From: Stenotrophomonas sp046736075
GTDB lineage: Bacteria > Pseudomonadota > Gammaproteobacteria > Xanthomonadales > Xanthomonadaceae
Direction: 5' to 3'
DNA: 64,000 bases
Assembly: GCF_046736075.1 (NCBI RefSeq)
Contig: NZ_CP177163.1
Coordinates: forward strand, 4,278,001 to 4,342,000
Under the pieces are notes generated by a model that was given only the letters and a program-made list of their open reading frames with translations, was not told where the DNA came from and made no database searches. Made by a program: the position numbers and the translations under genes. Positions 52,386 to 62,879 of this stretch are shown here, one piece after another (position 1 is the stretch's first letter; each line of letters starts with the position of its first letter).

Positions 52386-53768
52386 TTAAGTCTCTGGTTC
52401 CACCAGCCGCTTGAGTGCGGCCTGGCTGTGCGGCAGATCGGCCGCCTTGGCGACGTCCTGGCCGAGGAATTCAACGATGTCCGACCAGCGTTCCAGCGCT
52501 TCGTCGGTGGCGGGGTCGTTGCCGCGCTGGTAGGCGCCGATGGCGATCAGGTCGCGGTTGGTCGAGTACGCCGAGATCAGCCGCTTGAGCTTGCGGATGC
52601 GCAGGCGCCACGGTTCATCGGCGATTTCCGTGACCACACGGCTGACCGAGGATTCCACGTCGATGGCCGGGTACAGGCCGCTGTCGGCGACCCGGCGCGA
52701 CAGCAGGATGTGGCCGTCGAGAATGGCGCGCGCGGCATCTGCGATCGGGTCCTGCGGATCGTCGCCTTCGGTCAGCACGGTGTAGAAGGCGGTGATCGAG
52801 CCACGGCCCTTGGCACCGTTGCCCGCGCGCTCGACCAGCGCCGGCAGTTTGGCGAACACCGACGGCGGATAGCCACGGGTGGTCGGCGGCTCACCCACCG
52901 ACAGCCCGATTTCGCGCTGCGCCTGTGCGAAGCGGGTCAGCGAATCCATCAGCAGCAGGACATTCAGGCCCTGGTCGCGGAACCATTCGGCAATCGCGGT
53001 GGCGCGGTAGGCGCCGTGCAGACGCGCCAGCGGCGGACGGTCGGCCGGGCTGGCCACCACCACGGCGCGGCGCAGACCTTCTTCGCCCAGGGTGGTTTCG
53101 ACGAAATCGCGCACTTCGCGGCCACGTTCGCCGATCAGGCCCACCACGATCACGTCGGCGGCGGTGTAGCGGGTCATCATGCCCAGCAGCGTGGATTTAC
53201 CCACGCCCGAACCGGCGAACAGGCCCACGCGCTGGCCGCGGCCAATGGGCAGCAGCGCGTTGATCGCGCGGACGCCGACGTCCAGCGGCTGGGTGATCGG
53301 CTCGCGCGCCAGCGGGTTGATCGAGACGCCGGCCATGCCGACGGTGCCTTCGGCACGGATCGGCCCCTTGCCGTCCAGCGGCACGCCATCGCTATCGATG
53401 ACGCGCCCGAGCAGGCCTTCGCCGACTTCGACGCCGCCACGGCCCAGGGCCGGTACCACGCGTGCGTTCGGCAGCAGGCCGTGCAGTTCGGCGCTGGGCA
53501 TCAGATAGGTGCGTTCGCCGGCGAAGCCGACCACTTCGGCATCCACCCAGCCACCGTCCATGACTTCGACCTTGCAGCTGGCGCCCAGCGGCGATTCGCA
53601 GCCCACCGCTTCCAGGGTCAGGCCCACCGCGCGGCGCAGCACGCCCTCGCGGATGAGGCCGCGCCCGTGCGCGGTATCAGGCTGGATGCCGTCCAGGCGC
53701 GCAGCCAGGCGCAGGTTGCGCGCGGCGGCCCAGTCGGCGGCGGGGGCGGGAAGGGTGTCGGTGTTCAT
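52386..53768 (-). CDS. fliI: FliI, flagellar export ATPase
   Basis: This 460-aa F1-beta-type ATPase has Walker A FAGSGVGKSTLLGM, the conserved VVGLIGERGREVRDF, Walker B NVLLLMDSLTRFAQAQREI and GEPPTTRGYPPSVFAKLP. It powers loading of export substrates and is held by FliH. It overlaps fliH by 4 nt. Confidence 0.96.
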   Translation of the reverse strand: MNTDTLPAPAADWAAARNLRLAARLDGIQPDTAHGRGLIREGVLRRAVGLTLEAVGCESPLGASCKVEVMDGGWVDAEVVGFAGERTYLMPSAELHGLLPNARVVPALGRGGVEVGEGLLGRVIDSDGVPLDGKGPIRAEGTVGMAGVSINPLAREPITQPLDVGVRAINALLPIGRGQRVGLFAGSGVGKSTLLGMMTRYTAADVIVVGLIGERGREVRDFVETTLGEEGLRRAVVVASPADRPPLARLHGAYRATAIAEWFRDQGLNVLLLMDSLTRFAQAQREIGLSVGEPPTTRGYPPSVFAKLPALVERAGNGAKGRGSITAFYTVLTEGDDPQDPIADAARAILDGHILLSRRVADSGLYPAIDVESSVSRVVTEIADEPWRLRIRKLKRLISAYSTNRDLIAIGAYQRGNDPATDEALERWSDIVEFLGQDVAKAADLPHSQAALKRLVEPET

Positions 53769-54400
53769 GCGCTGGCTCCGGCCTTGCGGATCACCGCGTC
53801 GAGCGCGCCGCGCAGGCGTGCTTCCAGGGTGCCGTCGATGCGTACCGCTTCGGCATGCACGCGCAGGTCGCCGCGGCTCAGGCTGAGGTCGGCGCTCAGG
53901 CGCTGGTGCGGGGCGAGCTGCAGCAGCGGCGTGAGCGCGGCGATGTCGTCCGGGTGCAGGCGCACCTCCACGTCACGCGTGGCGCCGCCAACGGCATCGA
54001 TGGCCTCGCCGACCAGCTGCGCCAGCAGCGCCGGGTCGGCCTCGTAGGCGCGGCCGACCAGCGTACCGGCGATGCGTACCGCCAGCTCGCCGAGGGCGGC
54101 GACCACTTCGTTCTCCAGCCGCACCAGCGGCCGGCTGAAATTGTCCAGGATGCCTTCGATCTGCGCCGCCAGGCGGCGCACTTCGGCCTGGCCCTGGGCA
54201 TGCCCGTCGGCGTGGCCGCGCTCGAAGCCGTCTTTCTCGGCCTCGTCCTGGATCTGCTGGATTTCCTCCAGCGTCGGCAGCTGCAGGATCGGCTCCGGTT
54301 CGTGCTCCGGATCGGGCTCGGTGAGTTCGAAGGTCTCCTCCACCGGCGGTTCGGGAACCGCCAGAAGATCCGGGGCGAGCCAGCGCACGGCGTTGTTCAC
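53765..54400 (-). CDS. fliH: FliH, FliI regulator
   Basis: This 211-aa protein has an acidic N-terminus (ETFELTEPDPEHEPEPILQLP), a helical middle with small-residue spacing (EKDGFERGHADGHAQGQAEVRRLAAQ, a GxxxG-like pattern) and a C-terminal vacuolar-ATPase-subunit-E-like domain (VEVRLHPDDIAAL). It links FliI to FliN and FlhA. It overlaps fliG and fliI by 4 nt each. Confidence 0.9.
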   Translation of the reverse strand: MNNAVRWLAPDLLAVPEPPVEETFELTEPDPEHEPEPILQLPTLEEIQQIQDEAEKDGFERGHADGHAQGQAEVRRLAAQIEGILDNFSRPLVRLENEVVAALGELAVRIAGTLVGRAYEADPALLAQLVGEAIDAVGGATRDVEVRLHPDDIAALTPLLQLAPHQRLSADLSLSRGDLRVHAEAVRIDGTLEARLRGALDAVIRKAGASA

Positions 54401-55401
54401 AGCATCGCCTCCGCGTTGCCACCGATGGTGACGGTGCCTTCATCGGCCATGCGCTTGACGATCGCCAGGATCTCGCGCTGCGCGGTTTCCACGTCCGACA
54501 GGCGCACCGGGCCACGGGCTTCCATGTCCTCGAGCAGGATCTCGGCGGCGCGCTGGGACATGTTGCGGGTGATCTTGTCGCGCACCTTGATGTCGGCGCC
54601 GCGCAGGGCCAGGCCCAGGCGTTCGCCGCTGACTTCGCGCAGCACCAGCTGCAGTTCGCGGTCTTCCAGGTCCACCAGATCGTCGAACACGAACATCAGG
54701 TCCTGGATGCGCCCGGAGAGCGGCGCATCGATGCGCGCGATCTCGCCGAGAATGGCCTGGTCCTGGCCGCTGTCCATGAAGTTGAGGATGTTGGCCGCGC
54801 ACTGGACGCCGCCGATGTTGGACGACTTCAGGTTCTGGTTGCCGGCGAACTGGCGTTCCATGATCTCGTTGAGTTCGTTGAGCGCGTTCGGCGGAATGCC
54901 GTCCAGGGTGGCGATGCGCAGCAGCACGTCGACGCGGGTGCGGTCGGGCAGCAGCTTGAGCGCGTCGGCAGCCTGGTCGGTTTCCAGGTGGGCCATCACG
55001 ATGGCGATGATCTGCGGGTGTTCGTTGCGCACCAGGTCGGCCACGGCACGCGGGTCCATCCACTTCAGCGCGTCCAGGCCGGTGGTGTTGCGCCCGAGCA
55101 GGATGCGGTCGATCAGGTTGCCGGCCTTCTCGCTGCCGAGGGCCTGCACCAGCATGTTGCGGATGTAGTCGTCCGAGCCCACGCCGAGCGAGGTCTTGGA
55201 GCCCAGCTCGCTGCCGAACTGGTCCATCACGCGCTCGACCTGCTCGCGGGTGATATCGGTCATCGTCGCCATCGCGATGCCGATCTTCTGCACTTCCTTG
55301 GGTTCCATGTGGCGCAGCACTTCGGCGGCGTCCAGTTCACCCAGCGACAGCAGCAGTACGGCGGCGCGTTGCACACCGGTCAGGGGAGGGGCCTCAGTCA
55401 T
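54397..55401 (-). CDS. fliG: FliG, C-ring torque protein
   Basis: This 334-aa FliG has N, middle (EHPQIIAIVMAHL, DVLLRIATL) and C domains. The torque helix carries the conserved charges (REVSGERLGLALRGADIKVRDKI in parts). The start MTEAPPLTG overlaps the end of fliF by 8 nt. The C domain contacts MotC and the N domain binds FliF. Confidence 0.95.
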   Translation of the reverse strand: MTEAPPLTGVQRAAVLLLSLGELDAAEVLRHMEPKEVQKIGIAMATMTDITREQVERVMDQFGSELGSKTSLGVGSDDYIRNMLVQALGSEKAGNLIDRILLGRNTTGLDALKWMDPRAVADLVRNEHPQIIAIVMAHLETDQAADALKLLPDRTRVDVLLRIATLDGIPPNALNELNEIMERQFAGNQNLKSSNIGGVQCAANILNFMDSGQDQAILGEIARIDAPLSGRIQDLMFVFDDLVDLEDRELQLVLREVSGERLGLALRGADIKVRDKITRNMSQRAAEILLEDMEARGPVRLSDVETAQREILAIVKRMADEGTVTIGGNAEAML

Positions 55402-57037
55402 TGGCCACCCAGCCCTTGACGACCTGCGCCACACGCTTGGAATCGGTCTTTACAGCTTCACGCGCCATGCGCAGTCGTTCCTCGTAGGAGTCCACCGGCA
55501 GTGCCAGCGTTTCATGTCCGCCCGCAGGGTTGCGGTCCGAGCCCAGTGCGGGCAGCGCATCGCCGTCCTCGACCAGGTGTACGTCGGCGCCATGCGGTTC
55601 CAGCGCGTCTTCGTCCGGCTTCTTGGCTGAGCCGGTGATCGAGCGCAGTGCCGGGCGCAGCACGCCGAACACCAGCGCCAGCACCACGATCGCGCCGAGC
55701 AGCAGGCGCAGGCCGTCCTGCACCTGGGGCAGTTCCCACCACTTCGGCCCTTCGACCGGGGTGACCTCGCGGACGAACGGCGCGTTCATCACCGACACGG
55801 TGTCGCCACGCTCGGCATCGAAGCCGACGGCCTGCTTGACCAGGGCTTCGACCCGGGTCAGCTCGGCTGCCGAGAGCGGCTGCTCGGTGGTTTTGCCGTT
55901 GGCGCCGGGACGCGGCACGTTGTCGAGCAGCACCGCCACCGACACCCGCTTGATCCGGCCGGCCGGCTGGCGGGTGTGCTGCAGGGTACGGTCCAGCTCG
56001 TAATTGCGGGTGGCGTTCTTCGACGACTCGGTCGGCGCCTGTGCGGTGGCCGGGGCCGCCGCCGGACCCGGCGGGGTGTTGCTGGTGGCGCCCGGGACGC
56101 CCTGCGGGCCCGGCACGTTGCTGCTGTTCTCGCTGAGCTGTTCGCTGCGCAGCTTCTGCGGCTCGCCGTTGTACAGCTCGCGGGCCTCTTCGATGACCGA
56201 GAAGTCCATGTCCACGCTGACTTCCGGATTGACCCGGCCCGGGCCGGTCATCGGCTCCAGCAGTTCACGGATACGCTGGTTGAACGAGGTTTCCTGGCGG
56301 CGCACCTGTTCAAACTGCGCGGCATTCATCGCCGCATCGCTGTTCGGATCGGACACGCTCAGCATGCGCCCGCTCTGGTCCACCACGGTCACCCGCTCCG
56401 GCGCCAGGTCGGGGATGCTGGCGGCGACCATGTGCACGATCGCATCGATCTGCCCGCGCTCAAGCTGCTGGCCGCCACGCAGTTCCAGCACCACCGAGGC
56501 ACTGGCCACATCGCGCTGGCGGGTGAAGGCGCTGGGCTTGGGAATGGCCAGATGCACGCGCGAATCACGCACCGGGCGCAGCGTGTTGATGGTCCGCGAC
56601 AGCTCGGTTTCCAGCGAATGCTGGTAGCGGGCGTTTTCCATGAACTGGCTGACACCGAAGCCCGGATCGCGTTCCATCAATTCGAAGCCGAGCCGGCCGC
56701 TGTCGGTGAGCCCGGAGCCGGCCAGCTTCAGCCGCGCGTCGTGCAGGTTCTTTTCCGGCACGGTGATGCCGCCGGTGGCGGCATCCAGCTCGAAGGGAAT
56801 CTGCGCGGCGCGCAGCAGGTCGGTGGCTTCGGCGGTGGCCTTCTGGTCCAGCCCGGTGTACAGCGGCACCATGCCGGGCTTCTGCGACCAGAAGAACACG
56901 AACAGACCTGCCGCCACGGCCACGGCGATCATCGCCATCAGTCCGAGCCGACGGGTGATCTGCAGGCTTTGCAGCCGGTCGAACCACTGGCCCGCCTTTT
57001 CGGCGTTCAGGGATTCCTTGGTAAGCGACAGGGCCAT
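55394..57037 (-). CDS. fliF: FliF, MS-ring protein
   Basis: This 547-aa protein has two TM helices (~33-50 and ~440-462) flanking a large periplasmic region with YscJ-type ring-building motifs (PEKNLHDARLKLAGSGL, DSRVHLAIPKPSAF, VTVVDQSGRMLS). A low-complexity loop (~300-340) follows. The cytoplasmic C-terminus for FliG includes VAQVVKGWVAND. It is the base of flagellar assembly, recruited by FlhF. Confidence 0.95.
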   Translation of the reverse strand: MALSLTKESLNAEKAGQWFDRLQSLQITRRLGLMAMIAVAVAAGLFVFFWSQKPGMVPLYTGLDQKATAEATDLLRAAQIPFELDAATGGITVPEKNLHDARLKLAGSGLTDSGRLGFELMERDPGFGVSQFMENARYQHSLETELSRTINTLRPVRDSRVHLAIPKPSAFTRQRDVASASVVLELRGGQQLERGQIDAIVHMVAASIPDLAPERVTVVDQSGRMLSVSDPNSDAAMNAAQFEQVRRQETSFNQRIRELLEPMTGPGRVNPEVSVDMDFSVIEEARELYNGEPQKLRSEQLSENSSNVPGPQGVPGATSNTPPGPAAAPATAQAPTESSKNATRNYELDRTLQHTRQPAGRIKRVSVAVLLDNVPRPGANGKTTEQPLSAAELTRVEALVKQAVGFDAERGDTVSVMNAPFVREVTPVEGPKWWELPQVQDGLRLLLGAIVVLALVFGVLRPALRSITGSAKKPDEDALEPHGADVHLVEDGDALPALGSDRNPAGGHETLALPVDSYEERLRMAREAVKTDSKRVAQVVKGWVAND

Positions 57038-57049
57038 GCGTTTCTATCC

Positions 57050-57412
57050 TTACAGCGGCATGTTCATCACGTCCTGGTAAGCCTGGACGAGACGGTTGCG
57101 GACTTCCACGGTGGCGCGGAAGGCGATCTGGGACTGCTGCGAGGCGACCATCACTTTGGCGAGGTCGGCGCTGGGGTCACCCAGCTCGAAGGCCTTGGCC
57201 AACGCGCCGGACTTCTGCTGTGCGTCGTTGACGCCGGCGATGGCCCCACGCAGCGTTTCGGTGAAGCTCGGGCCCTGGATCTCCTGCGGCGACACCAGCC
57301 CCTGGATGGCATTGCTCTTCGGCGCTTCCGTCAGCGGGCTGACGGCCGACTGCCCCATCTGGGTCTGGAAGGAGCGGATCTGGGAAAGGACGGAGGTAAC
57401 GGAGTGCGACAT
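57050..57412 (-). CDS. fliE: FliE, MS-ring/rod junction protein
   Basis: This 120-aa protein has the FliE C-terminal signature LAKVMVASQQSQIAFRATVEVRNRLVQAY (in parts) ending QDVMNMPL. It opens the fliEFGHIJK operon and stands 35 nt after the predicted sigma-54 start point. fliF begins 12 bp later. Confidence 0.94.
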   Translation of the reverse strand: MSHSVTSVLSQIRSFQTQMGQSAVSPLTEAPKSNAIQGLVSPQEIQGPSFTETLRGAIAGVNDAQQKSGALAKAFELGDPSADLAKVMVASQQSQIAFRATVEVRNRLVQAYQDVMNMPL

Positions 57413-57455
57413 CTGGAACGTTCCGAATCTGGGGATGGGGTTTCAGGTGAATACG

Positions 57456-57472
57456 TTGCAAGCGGCGTGCCG
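57456..57472 (-). promoter_or_regulatory. Sigma-54 promoter of fliEFGHIJK
   Basis: Minus strand CGGCACGCCGCTTGCAA, a nearly perfect TGGCACG-N4-TTGCWW with GG-N10-GC. The start site is expected near 57447, 35 nt upstream of fliE. Confidence 0.9.
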
Positions 57473-57657
57473 AAAACGGCGAACGATTCAGTTTTGTCGT
57501 GGTGGCGGGCACTTACGCATTCAGCGCGGCAGCCATCGCCCCGTCCCGGGCGGGGCCGATGCGACGGAATGTCGCTGCGGCCGGATGACGCGGCGGCCGG
57601 TGACGGATGCCCGGCGTCGGAAAACCGGCGGCGGTGTGCTGACGCGGCCCCCGGAAC

Positions 57658-57687
57658 GCAGAAGCCCGGGACGGGCCCGGGCTTCTG
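57658..57687 (-). terminator. Terminator after fleQ
   Basis: A perfect 12-bp stem CAGAAGCCCGGG/CCCGGGCTTCTG with a short loop lies 24 bp past the fleQ stop. The minus-strand tail is TTCTGCGTT, only weakly T-rich. It separates fleQ from the sigma-54 driven fliE operon. Confidence 0.75.
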
Positions 57688-57710
57688 TGGTGTTGCGGCT
57701 GCAGGGAGGA

Positions 57711-59200
<1,490 letters not shown>

Positions 59201-59204
<4 letters not shown>

Positions 59205-59578
59205 GATCCATTCCCCTTCAGGCCTTCCAGGATCGGCATGACTTCCTGGATGTAGGACAGCTTGCTGACGAAGTTGTCGGCGCCGGCGCGCAGCGCGTGT
59301 TCACGGTGCTCGGCGTCATCGAAGTGGCTGGCGATGACGATGTACGGTGCGTCGTCCTGCGACTTGATCAGGCGGGTGGCCTGCAGGCCGCCCATTTCGG
59401 GCATGGCCAGGTCCATCAGCACCACCTTCGGGCGCAACGACTCGGAGCGCTCGATGGCTTCCAGGCCATTGCCGGCGCTGCCGATCACGTCCAGCCAGTC
59501 GACCTTGCGGAAGTGGCGCATGGCGGCGTTGATGAAGCCCTCGTGGTCGTCGACCAGCAGGACGGTGAGCTTGTTCAT
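59201..59578 (-). CDS. vemR: VemR, single-domain response regulator
   Basis: This 125-aa receiver lies between rpoN and fleQ, the location of vemR in Xanthomonas. The start at MNKLTVLLVDD is supported by AAGGA 9 nt upstream and places the phospho-Asp at D56 (VVLMDLAMPEMGG), the number reported for VemR. An earlier ATG at 59587 abuts the AAGGA and is unlikely. VemR links to virulence, exopolysaccharide and motility and acts on FleQ. The overlap with fleQ is 4 nt. Confidence 0.85.
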
Positions 59579-59591
59579 GTCGTTCATTCCT

Positions 59592-61007
59592 TCAGCCCAC
59601 CCGGGCCAGTTGCGGGGCCCTGGCATTGGCCCGGCGGCGTTCGCGCGCCGGGGCGATGTCCAGTTGTTCGCGGTATTTTGCAACGGTACGGCGGGCGATG
59701 TTCACCCCCTGGCGCGACAGCAGGCCGGCAATGGCCTCGTCGGCGAGCGGCCGGCCGGCCGGTTCGGCATCGATCAGGCGCCGGACCATCGCCTTCACCG
59801 CCTGGCCGGAGACGCTGGCGCCTTCCAGCCGCACGGCGAAGAAGTGCTTCAGCTCCAGCGTGCCGCGCGGGGTCTGCAGGTACTTGCCGGTGGTGATGCG
59901 CGACACCGTGGATTCGTGCATGCCGATCGCATCGGCCACTTCCTTCAGGGTCAGCGGGGCCATCGCCTCTTCGCCGCGGGTCAGGAAGCCGGCCTGGCGC
60001 TCGATGATCACCCGCGCGGTGCGCAGCAGGGTGTCGTAGCGCATGGACAGGCCACGGGTCAGCCAACGGGCTTCCTGCAGCATGTCGCGCAGCGGCTGGG
60101 CGGCATCGCCGGCGTCGCCGAGGGCCTGTTCGTAGTGCGGGTTGATGCTCAGGCGGCGGCTGGTGGCCGGGTTGAGCGCCACGCGCCACTGGCCGTCGGC
60201 GTGCCACGCGATGACGTCGGGGATGACGGCACCGTTGCTGTCCGGCAGCAGGCTTTCGCCCGGGCGGGGCTGCAGCGACAGGATCAGGCGGACGGCTTCG
60301 TGGATGTCGGCGATCTCCGCATCCAGTTCGCGGGCCAGCGCGGCGTAGTCGTGCGCGGCCAGGGTGACCAGGCCCTCATCGAGCACGCGCAGCGCCAGGT
60401 GGCGGGCCGGCACGCGGCCGGGCATCGCGCGCAGCTGCACGCACAGGCACTCGTGCAGGTCCTGTGCGGCCAGGCCGACCGGGTCGCCGTGCAGGATGTG
60501 CTGGCGGACCGCTTCGACCCCGTCGGCGTCCACATCGCACAGCGCGCTGGCCAGCAGCTGCAGCTGTGCGAGAGGGGCATCGAGGTAGCCGGCGTCGTCG
60601 CAGTGCTCCAGCCAGAAGGCGGCCACGGCCAGTTCGCGCGGTGCCAGCTCCAGCGACAGCCGCTGCAGGGCGCGCAGCTGCGGGTCGCTGGATTCGCCGG
60701 CGGCCACGCGCTGCATGCGGTCGTCGTCGCCGTCCTGCCAGCTGCTGCCGGCCACGTCCCACATCGAGCTTTCCGGCAGCTCGTCGAACGCCGCTACGTC
60801 CTGCGTGGCGGCAACGTCGTCGGTGGTATCGGCACGCTCTTCGGCGGCCTCGTCCAGTTCGAGCAGCGGGTTGGTCTCCAGCGCACGGCGGATTTCCAGT
60901 TCGAGCTGCATGCCGTTCAGCTGCAGCAGCCGGATCGACTGCAGCAGTTGCGGTGTGAGGTGAAGCTGCTGACCCATCTGGGTCGAAAGATTCGCTTTCA
61001 AGTCCAT
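59592..61007 (-). CDS. rpoN: RpoN (RpoN2), sigma-54
   Basis: This 471-aa sigma-54 has region I MGQQLHLTPQLLQSIRLLQL, an acidic region II, the core-binding domain, the HTH DAIGMHESTVSRITTGKYLQTPRG and the RpoN box ARRTVAKYREQL at 438-449. Starting at MDLKANL matches the family. Upstream codons lack similarity. The operon with vemR and fleQ marks it as the flagellar copy (RpoN2) of Xanthomonadaceae. A second rpoN near the PTS genes would be expected elsewhere. Confidence 0.93.
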   Translation of the reverse strand: MDLKANLSTQMGQQLHLTPQLLQSIRLLQLNGMQLELEIRRALETNPLLELDEAAEERADTTDDVAATQDVAAFDELPESSMWDVAGSSWQDGDDDRMQRVAAGESSDPQLRALQRLSLELAPRELAVAAFWLEHCDDAGYLDAPLAQLQLLASALCDVDADGVEAVRQHILHGDPVGLAAQDLHECLCVQLRAMPGRVPARHLALRVLDEGLVTLAAHDYAALARELDAEIADIHEAVRLILSLQPRPGESLLPDSNGAVIPDVIAWHADGQWRVALNPATSRRLSINPHYEQALGDAGDAAQPLRDMLQEARWLTRGLSMRYDTLLRTARVIIERQAGFLTRGEEAMAPLTLKEVADAIGMHESTVSRITTGKYLQTPRGTLELKHFFAVRLEGASVSGQAVKAMVRRLIDAEPAGRPLADEAIAGLLSRQGVNIARRTVAKYREQLDIAPARERRRANARAPQLARVG

Positions 61008-61243
61008 TCCCCGTCGGCGCCGACTCCCCGGCGCGATCTGGAACACATCTTGCTTCTGTTCCGGCAGCACCGGAATCAGGGGGTTCCTGAGTGGGGTCGT
61101 CAAACTCCCGACAGCGTGTAGGGGTTTTCCTGACAGGTGTCGGGTTCTTTGACGCTGCCCGTACCGTTCTGCGGGCGTTGGCCGGGGGGGCAGGGGCGCA
61201 GCGGGGTTCAATAAATCGACGCGGTGACGCTGGCAGGTCCTCT

Positions 61244-61270
61244 GGCGACGGAGAGCCGTCGCCGGCCTAC
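61244..61270 (-). repeat. SMAG-like hairpin overlapping a stop codon
   Basis: On the minus strand GTAG, then GCCGGCGACGG-CTCT-CCGTCGCC. The TAG of the GTAG tip is the stop codon of the fsnR-like gene. No T tract follows, so it is not a classical terminator. Confidence 0.6.
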
Positions 61271-61896
61271 TCCAGTTCGTGCTGGTGGCGGGCGGCCAGC
61301 AGCAGCAGATCGTTGGCGCGGCGGCAGCCCAGCGACTCCATCATGCGCGCACGGTGGGTTTCCACGGTCTTGACGCTGATGCCGAGGTCGGCCGCGATTT
61401 CCTTGTTGCTTTCGCCCTTGCCGATCTGGCGCAGGATTTCGCGCTGGCGCGGCGACAGCGCCGCAATGCCCACCGGCTTCTCGCGGCCGAGCATCGGCGC
61501 GAGCATCTTGGCCGAGATCTGCGGGCTCAGGAACACCTGGCCGGCGTGCGCGGCGCGCAGGGCCAGTTCCAGTTCCTGCGGGGCCGCATCCTTGACCACG
61601 AACCCGACCGCACCGCGATCGAGTGCATCGCGCACGTGCACGGCGTCGTCGTGCATGGTCATCATCACCACCCGCGAGCCCGGCGCGCGCAGCAGGATGT
61701 CGCTGAGCGCCTCCAGGCCGGTACGGCCGGGCAGGGACAGGTCCATCAGCACCACGTCCGGTGAATGCTGCACGGCCATCTGCAGCGCCTGCTCGGCGTT
61801 GCTGGCATCGGCCACCACCTCCACGCCGGCAAAGCCCTGCAGCAGGCGGCCGAGGCCGGCGCGGACCAGGGTGTGATCGTCGACGATGAGAACGCG
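61267..61896 (-). CDS. fsnR: NarL/FixJ-type response regulator (FsnR-like)
   Basis: This 209-aa protein (GTG start, VRVLIVDDHTLVRAGL) has a receiver with phospho-Asp D53 (VLMDLSLPGRTGL) and Lys in VVKDAAPQE. A LuxR-type HTH (LSPRQREILRQIGKGESNKEIAADLGISVKTVETHRARMM in parts) follows. In S. maltophilia an orphan regulator of this class, FsnR, activates flagellar genes and biofilm from a flagellar-cluster locus. Identity is inferred from context. No sensor kinase is adjacent. A TTG or second GTG upstream are possible starts. Confidence 0.75.
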   Translation of the reverse strand, partial: RVLIVDDHTLVRAGLGRLLQGFAGVEVVADASNAEQALQMAVQHSPDVVLMDLSLPGRTGLEALSDILLRAPGSRVVMMTMHDDAVHVRDALDRGAVGFVVKDAAPQELELALRAAHAGQVFLSPQISAKMLAPMLGREKPVGIAALSPRQREILRQIGKGESNKEIAADLGISVKTVETHRARMMESLGCRRANDLLLLAARHQHELE

Positions 61897-61986
61897 CACA
61901 GGCAGGCAGGGAAGCGGGGAATGCGCCACCTTAACGGAGTGGCGTGAAACCGCCAAGGTCCATCAGTAACGGTCGGGGCCGTATGG

Positions 61987-62568
61987 TCAGCGCAGACGGC
62001 GCGCTTCGGCGATCTGGCGGCGATGCAGGCGGAACAGGTGGCGCTCCAGCGCCATCTCCAGGCCATCGCTCAGCCCTGCAAAGCGCAGCCACAGGAAATG
62101 CGCCCCCGAACCGTTGGCCGCCTCGGCCAGCACCGCCACCGGAAGATCGATGTGATCGGGCAACCAGTCGCAGGGCTGCAGGCGGATCACCCCGAGCGCA
62201 CCCGGGCTGGCACCGCTGCGCACGCCCAGTTCCAGGCGGATGCCGCGCCGCGACCACCGCAGCGGACGCAGCGGCAGGTCCTGGGTCTGCTGGCGGACCA
62301 GCCGGCCGAGCAGCACCATCGTCAGGTCGAGCTTGGCCTCCAGCCGCTGCAGCTGCAGGGTGGCTTCGCCGCGCTCATCGTGGCCGTCGTCGCCGCGGGA
62401 GTCTTCCACCAGCGCCACGCTGCGCAGCAGCGTCTCGGCGCTGCCGGGACGGATCACCGCCGAGCCCAGGCGGAACTCGGCGGGTAGCGCGACCTCGCAG
62501 CTCAGCGTCTCATCGAACAGCTCGCTTTCGGCCGGGTGATGGATGTCGCTGGCGCGCAGGTCGGTCAT
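61987..62568 (-). CDS. Atypical (tPilZ-like) PilZ protein
   Basis: This 193-aa protein resembles the tetrameric PilZ class described in Xanthomonas. It has an N-terminal beta region (ETLSCEVALPAEFRLG), a heptad-like helix (~68-95, LQRLEAKLDLTMVLLGRLVRQ) and a C-terminal half-barrel (LRWSRRGIRLELGVRSG, VAVLAEAANGSGAHFLWLRF). The RxxxR and DxSxxG motifs of normal PilZ are absent or degenerate (WSRRG), so c-di-GMP binding is doubtful. It overlaps the FliT-like gene by 4 nt and so is in the fliS operon. Confidence 0.75.
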   Translation of the reverse strand: MTDLRASDIHHPAESELFDETLSCEVALPAEFRLGSAVIRPGSAETLLRSVALVEDSRGDDGHDERGEATLQLQRLEAKLDLTMVLLGRLVRQQTQDLPLRPLRWSRRGIRLELGVRSGASPGALGVIRLQPCDWLPDHIDLPVAVLAEAANGSGAHFLWLRFAGLSDGLEMALERHLFRLHRRQIAEARRLR

Positions 62569-62879
62569 GTCAGGGATTCTGCCCGAAGGTAGGCGAGCGA
62601 CGCGCGAACGGCGCGGCGGTCGGCGTTGAGATGCTGCGCCGCTTCGTCGCGGCGGGCCGCCATGCGCAGGGTGACCTGCTGCTGGCGGGCGATCAGCCCA
62701 TGCAGGTCGGCGGCTTCGATGCGCGCATCGTGCTCGGCCAGGTGGCTGCGGACGTCCGCGTCGTAGCGATCCATCAGCTGCTGGGTCAGGTCGTGGTCGT
62801 CGCCTTCCACGGCCGCCGCCAGACGCGTCAGCGCCTCATGCAGCGGGCGGAGCACGTCGACCGGGCCGGTGTCGTCCAT
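62565..62879 (-). CDS. FliT-like small helical protein
   Basis: This 104-aa protein is predicted all helical, about the size of FliT. It lies between fliS and the tPilZ gene, overlapping the fliS stop by one base. I see no decisive FliT signature, only position and helix content (LHEALTRLAAAVEGDDHDLT, ARQQQVTLRMAARR). FliT is the chaperone of the cap protein FliD, encoded just upstream. Confidence 0.6.
   Translation of the reverse strand: MDDTGPVDVLRPLHEALTRLAAAVEGDDHDLTQQLMDRYDADVRSHLAEHDARIEAADLHGLIARQQQVTLRMAARRDEAAQHLNADRRAVRASLAYLRAESLT

Noticed and set aside
57413..57455. A sigma-70 promoter for fliE.
   Set aside because: No -35/-10 pair is visible. The near-perfect sigma-54 site explains expression better.
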